A DNA stretch of 64,000 bases. Origin: Taklimakanibacter albus. GTDB lineage: Bacteria; Pseudomonadota; Alphaproteobacteria; Rhizobiales; Aestuariivirgaceae. The position numbers and the translations under genes were made by a program. The stretch is taken from positions 1,586,765-1,650,764 of the forward strand of contig NZ_JAENHL010000007.1 in assembly GCF_016595235.1 (NCBI RefSeq), in the 5' to 3' direction. A model generated the notes under the pieces. It was not told where the DNA came from and made no database searches. It saw only the letters and a list, made by a program, of their open reading frames with translations. Positions within the stretch are counted from its first letter, which is position 1. Each line of letters opens with the position of its first letter. Below are positions 52,343 through 60,201 of this stretch, one piece after another.

Positions 52343-53071
52343 ATGGCCCAGAATATCTACGATCAACCCGACTTCTTCGCCGGCTACAGCCAGCTCGGCC
52401 GCCAGCTGCACGGACTTGCCGGTGCCGCCGAATGGCCAGCCGTCAGGGCCCTGCTCCCTGATCTCACCGACAAGCGCGTCGTCGATCTCGGCTGCGGCTT
52501 CGGCTGGTTCGCGCGCTTCGCCCGCGCGCAGGGCGCCCGGAACGTCCTGGGCCTCGATCTCTCCGAGAAGATGATCGCGCGCGCCAAGGCCGACACCCAG
52601 GACCCCGCGATCGACTACCGCATTGCCGATCTGGAACGTTTCACGCTCCCTGAGTCAGCCTTCGATTTGGCCTATAGCTCGCTCGCCTTTCACTATATCG
52701 AGGACTTCGGCCGGCTGGCGGAAACCGTGCATCGCGCGCTCGTCACCGGCGCGTCTTTCATCTTCACCATCGAGCATCCGATCTATATGGCGCCGACGCA
52801 TCCGGGCTGGGTGGTGAACGCCGAGGGACGCCGGACCTGGCCCATCGAGCGCTACGCTGTCGAAGGCCCGCGCGTGACCGACTGGCTGGCCAAAGGTGTC
52901 GTCAAACAGCACCGCACCATGGGCACGACGCTCAACACCCTGATCGAGACCGGTTTCACCATCCGTCATGTCGAAGAATGGGCGCCGACATCGGAGCAGC
53001 TCGCGGCGATCCCGGATCTCGCAGACGAGATGGACCGGCCAATGCTGCTGATCGTCTCGGCGCAGCGCTGA
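52343..53071 (+). CDS. Class I SAM-dependent methyltransferase
   Basis: A 242-residue Methyltransf_11-type protein. Motif I is VVDLGCGFGWFARFARAQG (about 47-65), motif II LGLDLSEKMIARAK, and motif IV AYSSLAFHYIEDFGRL. The N-terminus MAQNIYDQPDFFAGYSQL is common in an uncharacterised group of small-molecule methyltransferases. ATG 52343 is preceded by GGAGTGAATA. It stands alone and gives no substrate clue. Confidence 0.88.
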   Translation: MAQNIYDQPDFFAGYSQLGRQLHGLAGAAEWPAVRALLPDLTDKRVVDLGCGFGWFARFARAQGARNVLGLDLSEKMIARAKADTQDPAIDYRIADLERFTLPESAFDLAYSSLAFHYIEDFGRLAETVHRALVTGASFIFTIEHPIYMAPTHPGWVVNAEGRRTWPIERYAVEGPRVTDWLAKGVVKQHRTMGTTLNTLIETGFTIRHVEEWAPTSEQLAAIPDLADEMDRPMLLIVSAQR

Positions 53072-53187
53072 CCCAGCCTAGAATGTTAGCCACCTTGTGG
53101 CAAAACTGCTCTCCCCGGAACCATTCCAGATGTGCTCCGTTGACAGCTGTCGGGGGAACGCCCATCATGTTTGTCGTGAGATGAGCC

Positions 53188-55041
53188 ATGATCATCCAGC
53201 CGGTCGACTACGCCCTCGTCGTGTGGTTCACCCTGGCCACACTCTCAACCGCCTATGTTGCCTGGGATCAGTTCCGTAACAATCCCGAACCGCGGGTGAT
53301 GAAATGGGGCTTCATCCTTGTTACGCTTTATATGGGCCCCTTCGGCCTGCTGCTTTATGTCCTCGCCGACAAGGAGCCGCGCCCCGGCGAGCATGAAGCA
53401 TTCGCCCGGCCGTTGTGGAAGCAGGGCGTCGACTCGACGATCCATTGCGTGGCCGGCGGTGCCACGGGCATCATCCTGGCCGCGGCCGTCACCGCGGCTC
53501 TCGGCCTGCCCATGTGGATCGACCTGATCGTCGAATATATCACCGGCTTCGCCATCGGCCTGTTCATCTTCCAGGCGCTGCTCATGAAGTCGATGGCGGG
53601 CGGCACCTACTGGGAGAATGTCCGCCGGAGCTTCCTGCCCCTATTCATCAGCATGAATTTTGTAATGGCCGGCATGGCGCTGGTGATTAGCTTCCTCATG
53701 ATGGGACGCGACATGCGCGCCATCGAGCCGACGGGGATCCTGTTCTGGAGCGTGATCTCGCTCGGCGTCATTGTCGGTTTCGCCGCCGCCTATCCGGCAA
53801 ATGTGTGGATGGTGGCGCGCGGTCTGAAACATGGTCCGATGGCTGAGCGCGCCGACGAGAAGATGAAGCCGCAAAGACCTGCCCGGCACAAGGAGACACA
53901 CGACACGATGGCCTCCGATGCGACCACGCCGCAGCTTGCCGCGCTGAGTGGTGTGTCGCTGTTCCTCCTGGCGCTCGCCATGGCAGTTCCGGCCAACTGG
54001 GCGGATCTGACCCTGAACACAGGCGACGTCGGTGGGATGATCATGCCGCCCGGCTTGTTCGTGAACCGCGATACGCCCACCGCGGCCATGCGCGACATGG
54101 CCGCGATCCATCCCGGCCTGATCGAGGCGAGCTACGGGCTGGACAGCCGCGGCGACAAGGTGCTGGAGCCCCGCATCGAGAATGGCGTGAAGATCTACGA
54201 CCTGGAGACCTCGGTCATCCGCTGGTCGATATTGCCCAATGTCACCGTCGATGCGTATGCGGTCAACGGCAAGGTCCCCGGTCCACGCCTGCATTTCCGG
54301 CAGGGCGACCGCGTGCGCATCAACGTGACCAACCATCTGCATGAAAGCACCACCTTCCACTGGCATGGCCTGATCCTGCCCAACGAAGTGGACGGTCCGG
54401 CCGAAGTCACGCTGGAGCCGATCGAACCGGGCGGGAGCTACTCCTACGAATTTACCGCCGAGCAATCGGGGACCTATTTCTATCATTCGCATGATCATAT
54501 CGACCGTCATCAGGCGCTGGGTCTTTATGGCGCCATGATCATCGACCCGACCAATCCGGCGGACGAGATCGAGACCGACCACGAATATGTCATCCAGCTG
54601 CAGGAATGGCTGAAGCGCGAGGGCCTGACCTATCCGGCCATGCCGATGGACGGCGGTCAGCCGAATTATTTCACCATCAATGGCCGCGCCTCTCCGGCAA
54701 CCGACACGATCAGGATGAAGGTCGGCGAGACGCTGAAGCTCCGTTTCATCGGCACCAATAACGGTTTCATCCATCCCATGCATATTCATGGCGGGCCGTT
54801 CGAGGTGGTGGCGCGTGATGGTGAGATGCTCAAACCTTCCGCCCGCTTTCTCGCCGATACGGTGAATGTCGGCCCCGGCCAGCGCTATGATGTGATCTGG
54901 AAAGCGCAGCAACCCGGCAAGTGGCTGATCCACTGCCACATCGGTCATCACACCACCAACAACAATGTCGAGGAGAAGGGTGGCGGCGGTCTGATGGTCG
55001 TGATCGAGGTCAGCCCGCAGGCCGCCGCTGCGGAACACTAG
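53188..55041 (+). CDS. DUF4396 membrane domain fused to multicopper oxidase
   Basis: A 617-residue protein. Residues 1-220 contain about six membrane segments typical of DUF4396 (VMKWGFILVTLYMGPFGLLLY, HCVAGGATGIILAA, FIFQALLMKSMAGG). A linker and a further membrane segment (about 255-275) lead to a multicopper oxidase (about 340-610) with all copper motifs: FHWHGL, YFYHSHDH, HPMHIHGG and HCHIGHH. The usual axial Met/Leu after the last motif is not evident. The oxidase would be anchored in the inner membrane and face the periplasm. Copper or metal-ion oxidation is possible but not shown. Confidence 0.88.
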   Translation: MIIQPVDYALVVWFTLATLSTAYVAWDQFRNNPEPRVMKWGFILVTLYMGPFGLLLYVLADKEPRPGEHEAFARPLWKQGVDSTIHCVAGGATGIILAAAVTAALGLPMWIDLIVEYITGFAIGLFIFQALLMKSMAGGTYWENVRRSFLPLFISMNFVMAGMALVISFLMMGRDMRAIEPTGILFWSVISLGVIVGFAAAYPANVWMVARGLKHGPMAERADEKMKPQRPARHKETHDTMASDATTPQLAALSGVSLFLLALAMAVPANWADLTLNTGDVGGMIMPPGLFVNRDTPTAAMRDMAAIHPGLIEASYGLDSRGDKVLEPRIENGVKIYDLETSVIRWSILPNVTVDAYAVNGKVPGPRLHFRQGDRVRINVTNHLHESTTFHWHGLILPNEVDGPAEVTLEPIEPGGSYSYEFTAEQSGTYFYHSHDHIDRHQALGLYGAMIIDPTNPADEIETDHEYVIQLQEWLKREGLTYPAMPMDGGQPNYFTINGRASPATDTIRMKVGETLKLRFIGTNNGFIHPMHIHGGPFEVVARDGEMLKPSARFLADTVNVGPGQRYDVIWKAQQPGKWLIHCHIGHHTTNNNVEEKGGGGLMVVIEVSPQAAAAEH

Positions 55042-55112
55042 ATCACGAGGAGTTTGGATCGAGTCGATCCAAGCGCACAAACGTAATCGATTCTAATATT
55101 TGGCACGGAATT

Positions 55113-55204
55113 CTAGCGAAAAACCGGTATCCACTTTTTCGCATCCCGCGCTAGACAGCGTGATGCGGAAAAAGTGCGAAGTGGTTTTCCGAAAAGATCA
55201 TGCG
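55113..55204. repeat. Two dispersed palindromic repeats in tandem
   Basis: Copy one (55113-55154) has inner arms GCGAAAAA/TTTTTCGC around CCGGTATCCA and outer CTAGCG/CGCTAG. Copy two (55158-55204) has GGAAAA/TTTTCC around AGTGCGAAGTGG. They fill the space between the convergent oxidase and MarR genes. Confidence 0.75.
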
Positions 55205-55206
55205 TT

Positions 55207-55689
55207 TTAAAGCCCCGCGATCAGCTTCTTGAGCAGCTGGTTGAGTTGCTCCTGCTCCTTGTGGGTCAGCGCCGCAAGGAGGCGCTCCTCATTGGCGACA
55301 TGACGGCCAATGGTCTCATCGATCACCCGCTTGCCGGCTTCAGTGAGCGCGATGAGCTTGCCGCGCCGGTCATTCGGATCGGGGCGGCGCTCGACAAAGC
55401 CTGCGCGCTCGAGGCGGTCGAGGCGGTTGGTCATGCCGCCCGAGGAGATCATCGCCGCCTCGTAAAGTTTCGTCGGCGACAGCATATAAGGCTCGCCCGA
55501 GCGTCGGAGCGTCGCCAGCACGTCGAACTCGCCCGGCTGCAGACCCGCTTCGGCGAAGAGCGGGTTCATGTGGTCGCGCATCACCAGCTCGACGACATCC
55601 GACAGGCGGCCGAACACCGCCATCGGCAATGAGGGAAGATCGGGGCGTTCGCGGGCCCATTGCTCGACGGCGATATCGGCGCGGTCCAT
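55207..55689 (-). CDS. MarR-family transcriptional regulator
   Basis: A 160-residue MarR protein with the winged helix at about 65-125 (LSPTKLYEAAMISSGGMTNRLDRLERAGFVERR, cut here to its parts LSPTKLYEAAM and GGMTNRLDRLERAGFV), then DPNDRRGKLIALTEAG. It is divergent from the VOC gene, with a perfect operator-like palindrome at 55710-55733 only about 20 bp before its own start, so autoregulation is likely. Confidence 0.9.
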   Translation of the reverse strand: MDRADIAVEQWARERPDLPSLPMAVFGRLSDVVELVMRDHMNPLFAEAGLQPGEFDVLATLRRSGEPYMLSPTKLYEAAMISSGGMTNRLDRLERAGFVERRPDPNDRRGKLIALTEAGKRVIDETIGRHVANEERLLAALTHKEQEQLNQLLKKLIAGL

Positions 55690-55709
55690 GGTTCAATTAT
55701 CTCGATATA

Positions 55710-55733
55710 AAGTATCTTGACATCAAGATACTT
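55710..55733. promoter_or_regulatory. MarR operator candidate
   Basis: AAGTATCTTG and CAAGATACTT form a perfect 10-bp inverted repeat around ACAT. It lies in the 113-bp divergent region between the MarR and VOC genes. The size matches MarR-family sites. Confidence 0.75.
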
Positions 55734-55802
55734 ATTATGTATTAACTCGCCATCGAGACAATATCCCATCTCGTGAGTTCGTTAAAGTCAACGGAGGACG
55801 TT

Positions 55803-56210
55803 ATGAGCAGGATGATTTTCGTGAATCTGCCGGTGCGCGACCTGGCCAAGTCGCTGGGTTTCTATGTCGCGCTCGACGGCAAGCCGAATCCGCAATTTTC
55901 CGATGATCAGTCGAAGTCGGTGATGCTGTCGGACGCGATCGGCGTGATGCTGATGACCCATGACCGCTATGGCACCTTCACCAAGCGCCCGATCGGCGAT
56001 GCGCGACGCGAAAGCCAGACGCTGCTGGCGCTGAGCGTCACCAGCCGCGATGCGGTGAACGACACGCTCACCCGCGCCACCGCCGCCGGCGGCAAGGCCG
56101 ACCCCAACCCGGCGCAGGATCATGGCTTCATGTTCATGCGCAGCGTCGAGGATCCCGACGGCTATGTCTGGGAGATCATGTGGATGGACCCTGCCGCCGT
56201 TAACGGCTAA
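55803..56210 (+). CDS. VOC-family (glyoxalase/bleomycin-resistance-like) protein
   Basis: A 135-residue vicinal-oxygen-chelate protein (MIFVNLPVRDLAKSLGFYVAL, FMFMRSVEDPDGYVWEIMWMD with the C-terminal Glu ligand) similar to the YaeR/lactoylglutathione-lyase-like group. ATG 55803 is preceded by GGAGGACGTT. Probably controlled by the divergent MarR protein. It ends before a strong terminator. Substrate unknown. Confidence 0.88.
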   Translation: MSRMIFVNLPVRDLAKSLGFYVALDGKPNPQFSDDQSKSVMLSDAIGVMLMTHDRYGTFTKRPIGDARRESQTLLALSVTSRDAVNDTLTRATAAGGKADPNPAQDHGFMFMRSVEDPDGYVWEIMWMDPAAVNG

Positions 56211-56234
56211 GCGGCCTGTCCGGCCTTGTGCAAG

Positions 56235-56261
56235 AGGGCATCCCGACGGGGTGCCCTTTTT
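56235..56261. terminator. Intrinsic terminator between convergent genes
   Basis: AGGGCATCCC pairs with GGGGTGCCCT (10 bp with one G-T pair) around GAC, followed by TTTT on the plus strand. It serves the VOC gene and, with the AAGAGGGC side, possibly the convergent ATPase gene. Confidence 0.8.
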
Positions 56262-56270
56262 GCTTGTGAA

Positions 56271-57068
56271 TCAACGCACCGAGCGCAGGAAGCTTCCGAG
56301 ACGCGCGCTCTTCGGCTGCTTCAGGACGTCCGCCGGCAGGCCGTCTTCCTCGATGCAGCCATCGTGGAAGAACACGACGCGGTCGGACACTTCGCGCGCA
56401 AAGCTCATTTCATGGGTCACCACGATCATGGTGCGGCCTTCCTTGGCAAGGCCGCGAATGACGGTGAGCACCTCGCCGACGAGTTCAGGGTCGAGCGCCG
56501 AGGTCGGCTCGTCGAAGAACAGCACTTCCGGCTCGATCGCCAGCGCCCGGGCGATGGCGACGCGCTGCTGCTGTCCGCCGGAAAGAGCCGCCGGATAAGC
56601 ATCCCTCTTCTCGGCCATGCCGACTCGGTTCAGGAGCTCCATGGCGCGCGCCATGGCTTCGGCGCGCGGCACTCCGTGCACCTGGATCGGCACCTTGGTG
56701 AGATTTTCGAGCACCGTCCAATGGGACCATAGATTGAACTGCTGGAACACCATGCCGGTGCGCCGGCGCAATCTTTCGATCTGCTGGCGCGGCGGCCGGC
56801 GCGGATCGGAAATGCGGATGACCTCGCCTTTGAAGTGGATCTCGCCCTGGTCCGGCTGTTCGAGGAAATTGAGGCAGCGCAGAAAAGTGCTTTTGCCCGA
56901 GCCGCTCGCCCCGATGATGGCGATGACCTGATGCTCATGCGCCTTGAAGGAAACGCCTTTCAGCACCTTGAAGGCGCCGAAGCTCTTATGGAGGTCGCGC
57001 GTCTCGATCGCCGGCTGGATGCTGGCGACCCGATGCGCATTTGCCGCCGCTGGTGCTGGATCGGTCAC
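56271..57068 (-). CDS. Amino-acid-type ABC transporter ATP-binding protein (HisP/OccP type)
   Basis: A 265-residue ATPase: GASGSGKSTF, FQQFNLWSHWTVLENL, signature [46 protein letters not shown]. The insert RRPPRQQIERLRRRTG between Walker A and the Q-loop is typical of the HisP/OccP subgroup for basic amino acids and opines. It is divergent from the binding-protein gene of the same system. Confidence 0.92.
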   Translation of the reverse strand: MTDPAPAAANAHRVASIQPAIETRDLHKSFGAFKVLKGVSFKAHEHQVIAIIGASGSGKSTFLRCLNFLEQPDQGEIHFKGEVIRISDPRRPPRQQIERLRRRTGMVFQQFNLWSHWTVLENLTKVPIQVHGVPRAEAMARAMELLNRVGMAEKRDAYPAALSGGQQQRVAIARALAIEPEVLFFDEPTSALDPELVGEVLTVIRGLAKEGRTMIVVTHEMSFAREVSDRVVFFHDGCIEEDGLPADVLKQPKSARLGSFLRSVR

Positions 57069-57096
57069 GATTTTGTCCTCCGAGGCGGGTCCCGGC

Positions 57097-57110
57097 CTGC
57101 CACATGGCAG
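57097..57110. promoter_or_regulatory. Palindrome in divergent ABC promoter
   Basis: CTGCCA and TGGCAG form a perfect inverted repeat around CA, 28 bp upstream of the ATPase start in the 236-bp divergent region. Possible operator; no regulator gene is adjacent. Confidence 0.3.
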
Positions 57111-57304
57111 CCTGTGACCGTGGCCCAGATGCTATATGGAGCGGGTTGTGGAAAATCTTTCCTTTCCGCTTCCGGATGAGAAATATTCTACCCCGCGCGG
57201 TCTTGATTGCAGCCGAAAACCCGCAAGCCGGCTTCCTATCATCACCGCCGTCAGCCATCGCCGCGCGATGGCCAACAAGAACAAAATATTTGGAGGGTAG
57301 TCCT

Positions 57305-58195
57305 ATGAAGCTACGAAACTATGGAATGGGTCTCCTGATGCTGGGTACGCTCGTGGCGGGCTTGTCGGGCGCTTCGGCGGAGGAGATGCGCAAAGTGAGG
57401 CTCGGTTCCGACGGCGTCTATCCGCCGTGGAACTACAAAGACGCCGGCGGCGCGCAGACGGGTTACGAAGTCGAGCTCGCCAATGATCTCTGCCAGCGTG
57501 TGAAGGTCACCTGCGAATGGACCTTCCAGGCCTTTGACGGATTGATCCCCGCCTTGAACGAAGACCGCTTCGATGTGCTGATGGCGTCGCTGGGCATCAC
57601 CGCGAGCCGCGAGAAGGCGATCGACTTCTCGATCCAGTATTATGCCGGCCCGCATCTTTTCGTCGCCTCGACCGACGCCGACTTCGCCAAGACGCAAGCG
57701 AAGGGCAATGGCGTCAAACTGCGCATGGAGAAGCTCGAAGGCGACAACCAGGCGACTTATGACGGGCTCAAGGCGGCGCTCAAGGGCAAGACGGTCGGCG
57801 TCGAGCGTGGCGTGAAATATGTCGACTTCCTCAAGCAGTGGTTCCCGGATGTAACAGTGCGCCAGTACGACAAGAGCGAGGCGATCTATCTCGACCTGCA
57901 GGCGGACCGCATCGACGCCGCCTTCGAGGGCTACAGCTCCGTCCACGCTTTTTTGCAGAGACAGAAGGCGGCCGGCGGCACCGGTGAGCAGTTCCAGCCC
58001 TTCGGCCCCGAATTCTGGGCGGAAGCGCTCGGCCGCGGCGTCGCCATGGGCTTCGCCAAGGGCAAGAACGAGGATCTGCGCAAGGCTTTCAACACGGCGA
58101 TCTATGAAGCGACCGAGGACGGCACGATCTCGAAGCTCAGCCTCAAATGGATGGAGTATGACGGCGCGGTGCATCAGGCGACCAAGCCGGAATGA
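57305..58195 (+). CDS. Amino-acid-type ABC transporter substrate-binding protein
   Basis: A 296-residue periplasmic binding protein of family 3. The signal peptide is residues 1-25 (ending SGASA), followed by VRLGSDGVYPPWNYKDAGG and LNEDRFDVLMASLGITASREKAIDFS. It has an insert at about 135-160 (KLRMEKLEGDNQ). GGAGG lies eight bases before ATG 57305. The HisJ/ArgT-like beginning agrees with the HisP-like ATPase. Its stop overlaps the next permease by four bases, with no hairpin, unlike the other systems here. Confidence 0.9.
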   Translation: MKLRNYGMGLLMLGTLVAGLSGASAEEMRKVRLGSDGVYPPWNYKDAGGAQTGYEVELANDLCQRVKVTCEWTFQAFDGLIPALNEDRFDVLMASLGITASREKAIDFSIQYYAGPHLFVASTDADFAKTQAKGNGVKLRMEKLEGDNQATYDGLKAALKGKTVGVERGVKYVDFLKQWFPDVTVRQYDKSEAIYLDLQADRIDAAFEGYSSVHAFLQRQKAAGGTGEQFQPFGPEFWAEALGRGVAMGFAKGKNEDLRKAFNTAIYEATEDGTISKLSLKWMEYDGAVHQATKPE

Positions 58196-58911
58196 GCATG
58201 TTCGACATTCTCTCCTTCGGCCCCGGCGGATGGGGAGATGAGATGCTGCGAGGAGCGTTGATGACGCTCCTCGTTGCCGCTCTGGGTTTCTTGGGCGGCA
58301 ACATCATCGGCGCCGTGGTGGCGATCGCCCGTGTCCTGGGCCCCGCTCCGGTGAAATGGCTCGGCGCCACCTATACGACCGTGGTGCGCGGCGTGCCCGA
58401 GCTTCTCATCATCTATCTCCTGTTCTTTGGCGGCGGCGAGTTCTTCCGCTTCATCGCCAAGATCTTTTTCTTAGGCGGCGACGGTTTCGCCGATGCGTTC
58501 ATCGCCGGCGTGCTGGCGCTCTCCGTCGTCTCTGGCGCCTATAGCGCCGAAGTCTTCCGCGGTGCGGCGGGCGCCGTGCCGCGCGGCATGTTCGACGCGG
58601 CACGCACTTTCGGCATGCGGCCCTTCCAGATGCTGCGCCTGATCGCCATTCCGCAAGTGCTGCGCTACGGCCTGCCCGCGATGGCCAATGTCTGGCAGCT
58701 CACCCTCAAGGACACGGCGCTCATCTCGGTCACCGGCCTCGTCGAATTGATGCGCACCACCGACATCGCCGCCGGTTCGACGCAAAGACAGTTCTTCTTC
58801 TACACGATCTCGATCATGATCTTCCTCGGCTTCACCGCCCTTTCAGACTTCCTGTTCCGCCGCGCCGAAAATTTCTGCGGCTGCCACGGCCATGCGGGAG
58901 GCAAAGGATGA
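58192..58911 (+). CDS. Amino-acid-type ABC permease (HisQ/OccQ type)
   Basis: A 239-residue permease with about five membrane segments (VVRGVPELLIIYLLFFGGGEF, ARTFGMRPFQMLRLIAIPQ coupling loop). The sequence FGGGEFFRFIAKIFFLGG is characteristic of the HisQ/ArtQ group. Overlaps both neighbours by four bases. Confidence 0.9.
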   Translation: MSMFDILSFGPGGWGDEMLRGALMTLLVAALGFLGGNIIGAVVAIARVLGPAPVKWLGATYTTVVRGVPELLIIYLLFFGGGEFFRFIAKIFFLGGDGFADAFIAGVLALSVVSGAYSAEVFRGAAGAVPRGMFDAARTFGMRPFQMLRLIAIPQVLRYGLPAMANVWQLTLKDTALISVTGLVELMRTTDIAAGSTQRQFFFYTISIMIFLGFTALSDFLFRRAENFCGCHGHAGGKG

Positions 58912-59606
58912 GCTGGTGGGATCCCTTCATCGAGGCCTTCCCCTCGCTCATCAAGGCGGTACCGCTCACCGTCATGCTGGCCGTGACGGCCGTCACCATC
59001 GGCATCGTCATCGCCGTCTTCATCACTCTCGCCCGCATGTCGGGCTCGGCGTTTCTGCGCTGGCCGGCTTATACTTATGTCTATGTGATCCGCGGCACGC
59101 CGCTCTTCCTGCAGCTGTTCTTCATCTATTACGGCCTGGCGCAGCTCGACATCATCCGCCACTCGATGTTGTGGCCGCTGTTCCGCGATGAATATTGGTG
59201 CGCGCTCCTGGCGCTATCGCTCAACACGTCGGCCTATGGCAGCGAGATCATCCGCGGTGGCATCCAGGGCGTCGCCAAGGGCCAGATCGAGGCGGCGCTC
59301 GCTTTCGCGCTGTCGCCGGTGCAGCGTTTCACCCGCATCATCTTCCCGCAAGCCTTGCGCCAGATGCTGCCCGCTTACGGCAATGAAGTTGTGCTGATGA
59401 TCAAGGCAACCTCGATCGCCAGCACCGTCACCATCATGGAAGTCACTGGCACGGCCCGCGCCATAGCGTCCGAGACCTATGCCCCGGTGCAGGTCTTCAT
59501 CGCCGCCGGCCTCATCTATCTGGCCCTGACCGGCAGCCTGACCTATGGCGTGCATTGCCTGGAGAAGGCCCTGCACAAACGCGGCGGCTTGGCGGTGGCG
59601 CGGTAA
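58908..59606 (+). CDS. Amino-acid-type ABC permease (HisM/OccM type)
   Basis: A 232-residue permease: IRGTPLFLQLFFIYYGLAQ, coupling loop EAALAFALSPVQRFTRIIFPQ and the HisM-typical NEVVLMIKATSIASTVTIME segment. It completes the transporter together with the 58192 permease and the ATPase at 56271. Confidence 0.9.
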   Translation: MSWWDPFIEAFPSLIKAVPLTVMLAVTAVTIGIVIAVFITLARMSGSAFLRWPAYTYVYVIRGTPLFLQLFFIYYGLAQLDIIRHSMLWPLFRDEYWCALLALSLNTSAYGSEIIRGGIQGVAKGQIEAALAFALSPVQRFTRIIFPQALRQMLPAYGNEVVLMIKATSIASTVTIMEVTGTARAIASETYAPVQVFIAAGLIYLALTGSLTYGVHCLEKALHKRGGLAVAR

Positions 59607-59635
59607 GGAAGCCGTGGCCTCCTCACTCAAGACCA

Positions 59636-59669
59636 TAACCGGTTTACACTTGCTTCCGTAATCCGGTTA
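59636..59669. promoter_or_regulatory. Inverted repeat before small unknown gene
   Basis: TAACCGG and CCGGTTA are separated by 20 bases, ending 18 bp before ATG 59688. Possibly an operator for autoregulation of the following gene, or a terminator of the ABC operon. Confidence 0.35.
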
Positions 59670-59687
59670 CGCCATTCCTATCCCGCT

Positions 59688-60149
59688 ATGACAGACCCCA
59701 CCGCCGCCCGCCGTGTCCAAAAATACCGCGTCCGCCAGGCGGCGGAGCGCGGCATCAGGCGCGTGGAAGTTCAGGTTCCTGAAAACGCGGCCCAGGACAT
59801 CAAGGATCTGGCCAGTAAGCTCCAGCTTTCCGTCAAGAATGCACTCGTGGCCGATCGCCAGATGAAACTTGTCCTCGGCACCATCAACGCACCTCGGCCT
59901 CATCCCATCGATGCGCAAACTCTCGTCCGTTGCTTGCTCGCTTCCCGAGCCGAGGCGGGCTTTCGCCCGCATATCGAGGCTTTCTTCGACGAGTTCGCTC
60001 CGGAGTCCATTCACGATCTCGTTCTGGCGCAGGTGATCAGCTTCGAAGATCTCTATCGGGCAACCCGCAATTGGAGGCTCAATGATGCCGGCAATGCCGC
60101 GTGGATCAAGGAAATGGCGGACCTCCGACTGGCGAAGCCTGCTGCATAG
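59688..60149 (+). CDS. Unknown protein with basic ribbon-helix-helix-like N-terminus
   Basis: A 153-residue soluble protein I cannot assign. The first 45 residues are basic (RRVQKYRVRQAAERGIRRVEVQVPENA) and could form a strand-helix-helix DNA-binding unit like those of antitoxins. The rest is helical and acidic (HIEAFFDEFAPESIHDLVLAQ). No toxin-like partner gene is adjacent; the next gene is the convergent cyclase. Confidence 0.55.
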   Translation: MTDPTAARRVQKYRVRQAAERGIRRVEVQVPENAAQDIKDLASKLQLSVKNALVADRQMKLVLGTINAPRPHPIDAQTLVRCLLASRAEAGFRPHIEAFFDEFAPESIHDLVLAQVISFEDLYRATRNWRLNDAGNAAWIKEMADLRLAKPAA

Positions 60150-60201
60150 GGCAATCTCGCTCATCGACACGCTGGAGGGCTAGCGCGCCGCGAGATCGAG
60201 A

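Noticed and set aside
51740-52411. Minus-strand open frames of 65-141 codons in the 592-bp gap as genes or a transposase remnant
   Set aside because: The translations are short, Arg/Pro/Cys-rich and overlap one another in different frames; I could not recognise a transposase motif or terminal repeats.
53641-55080. 479-codon open frame opposite the multicopper oxidase
   Set aside because: Antisense of all four copper-binding motifs, hence a shadow.
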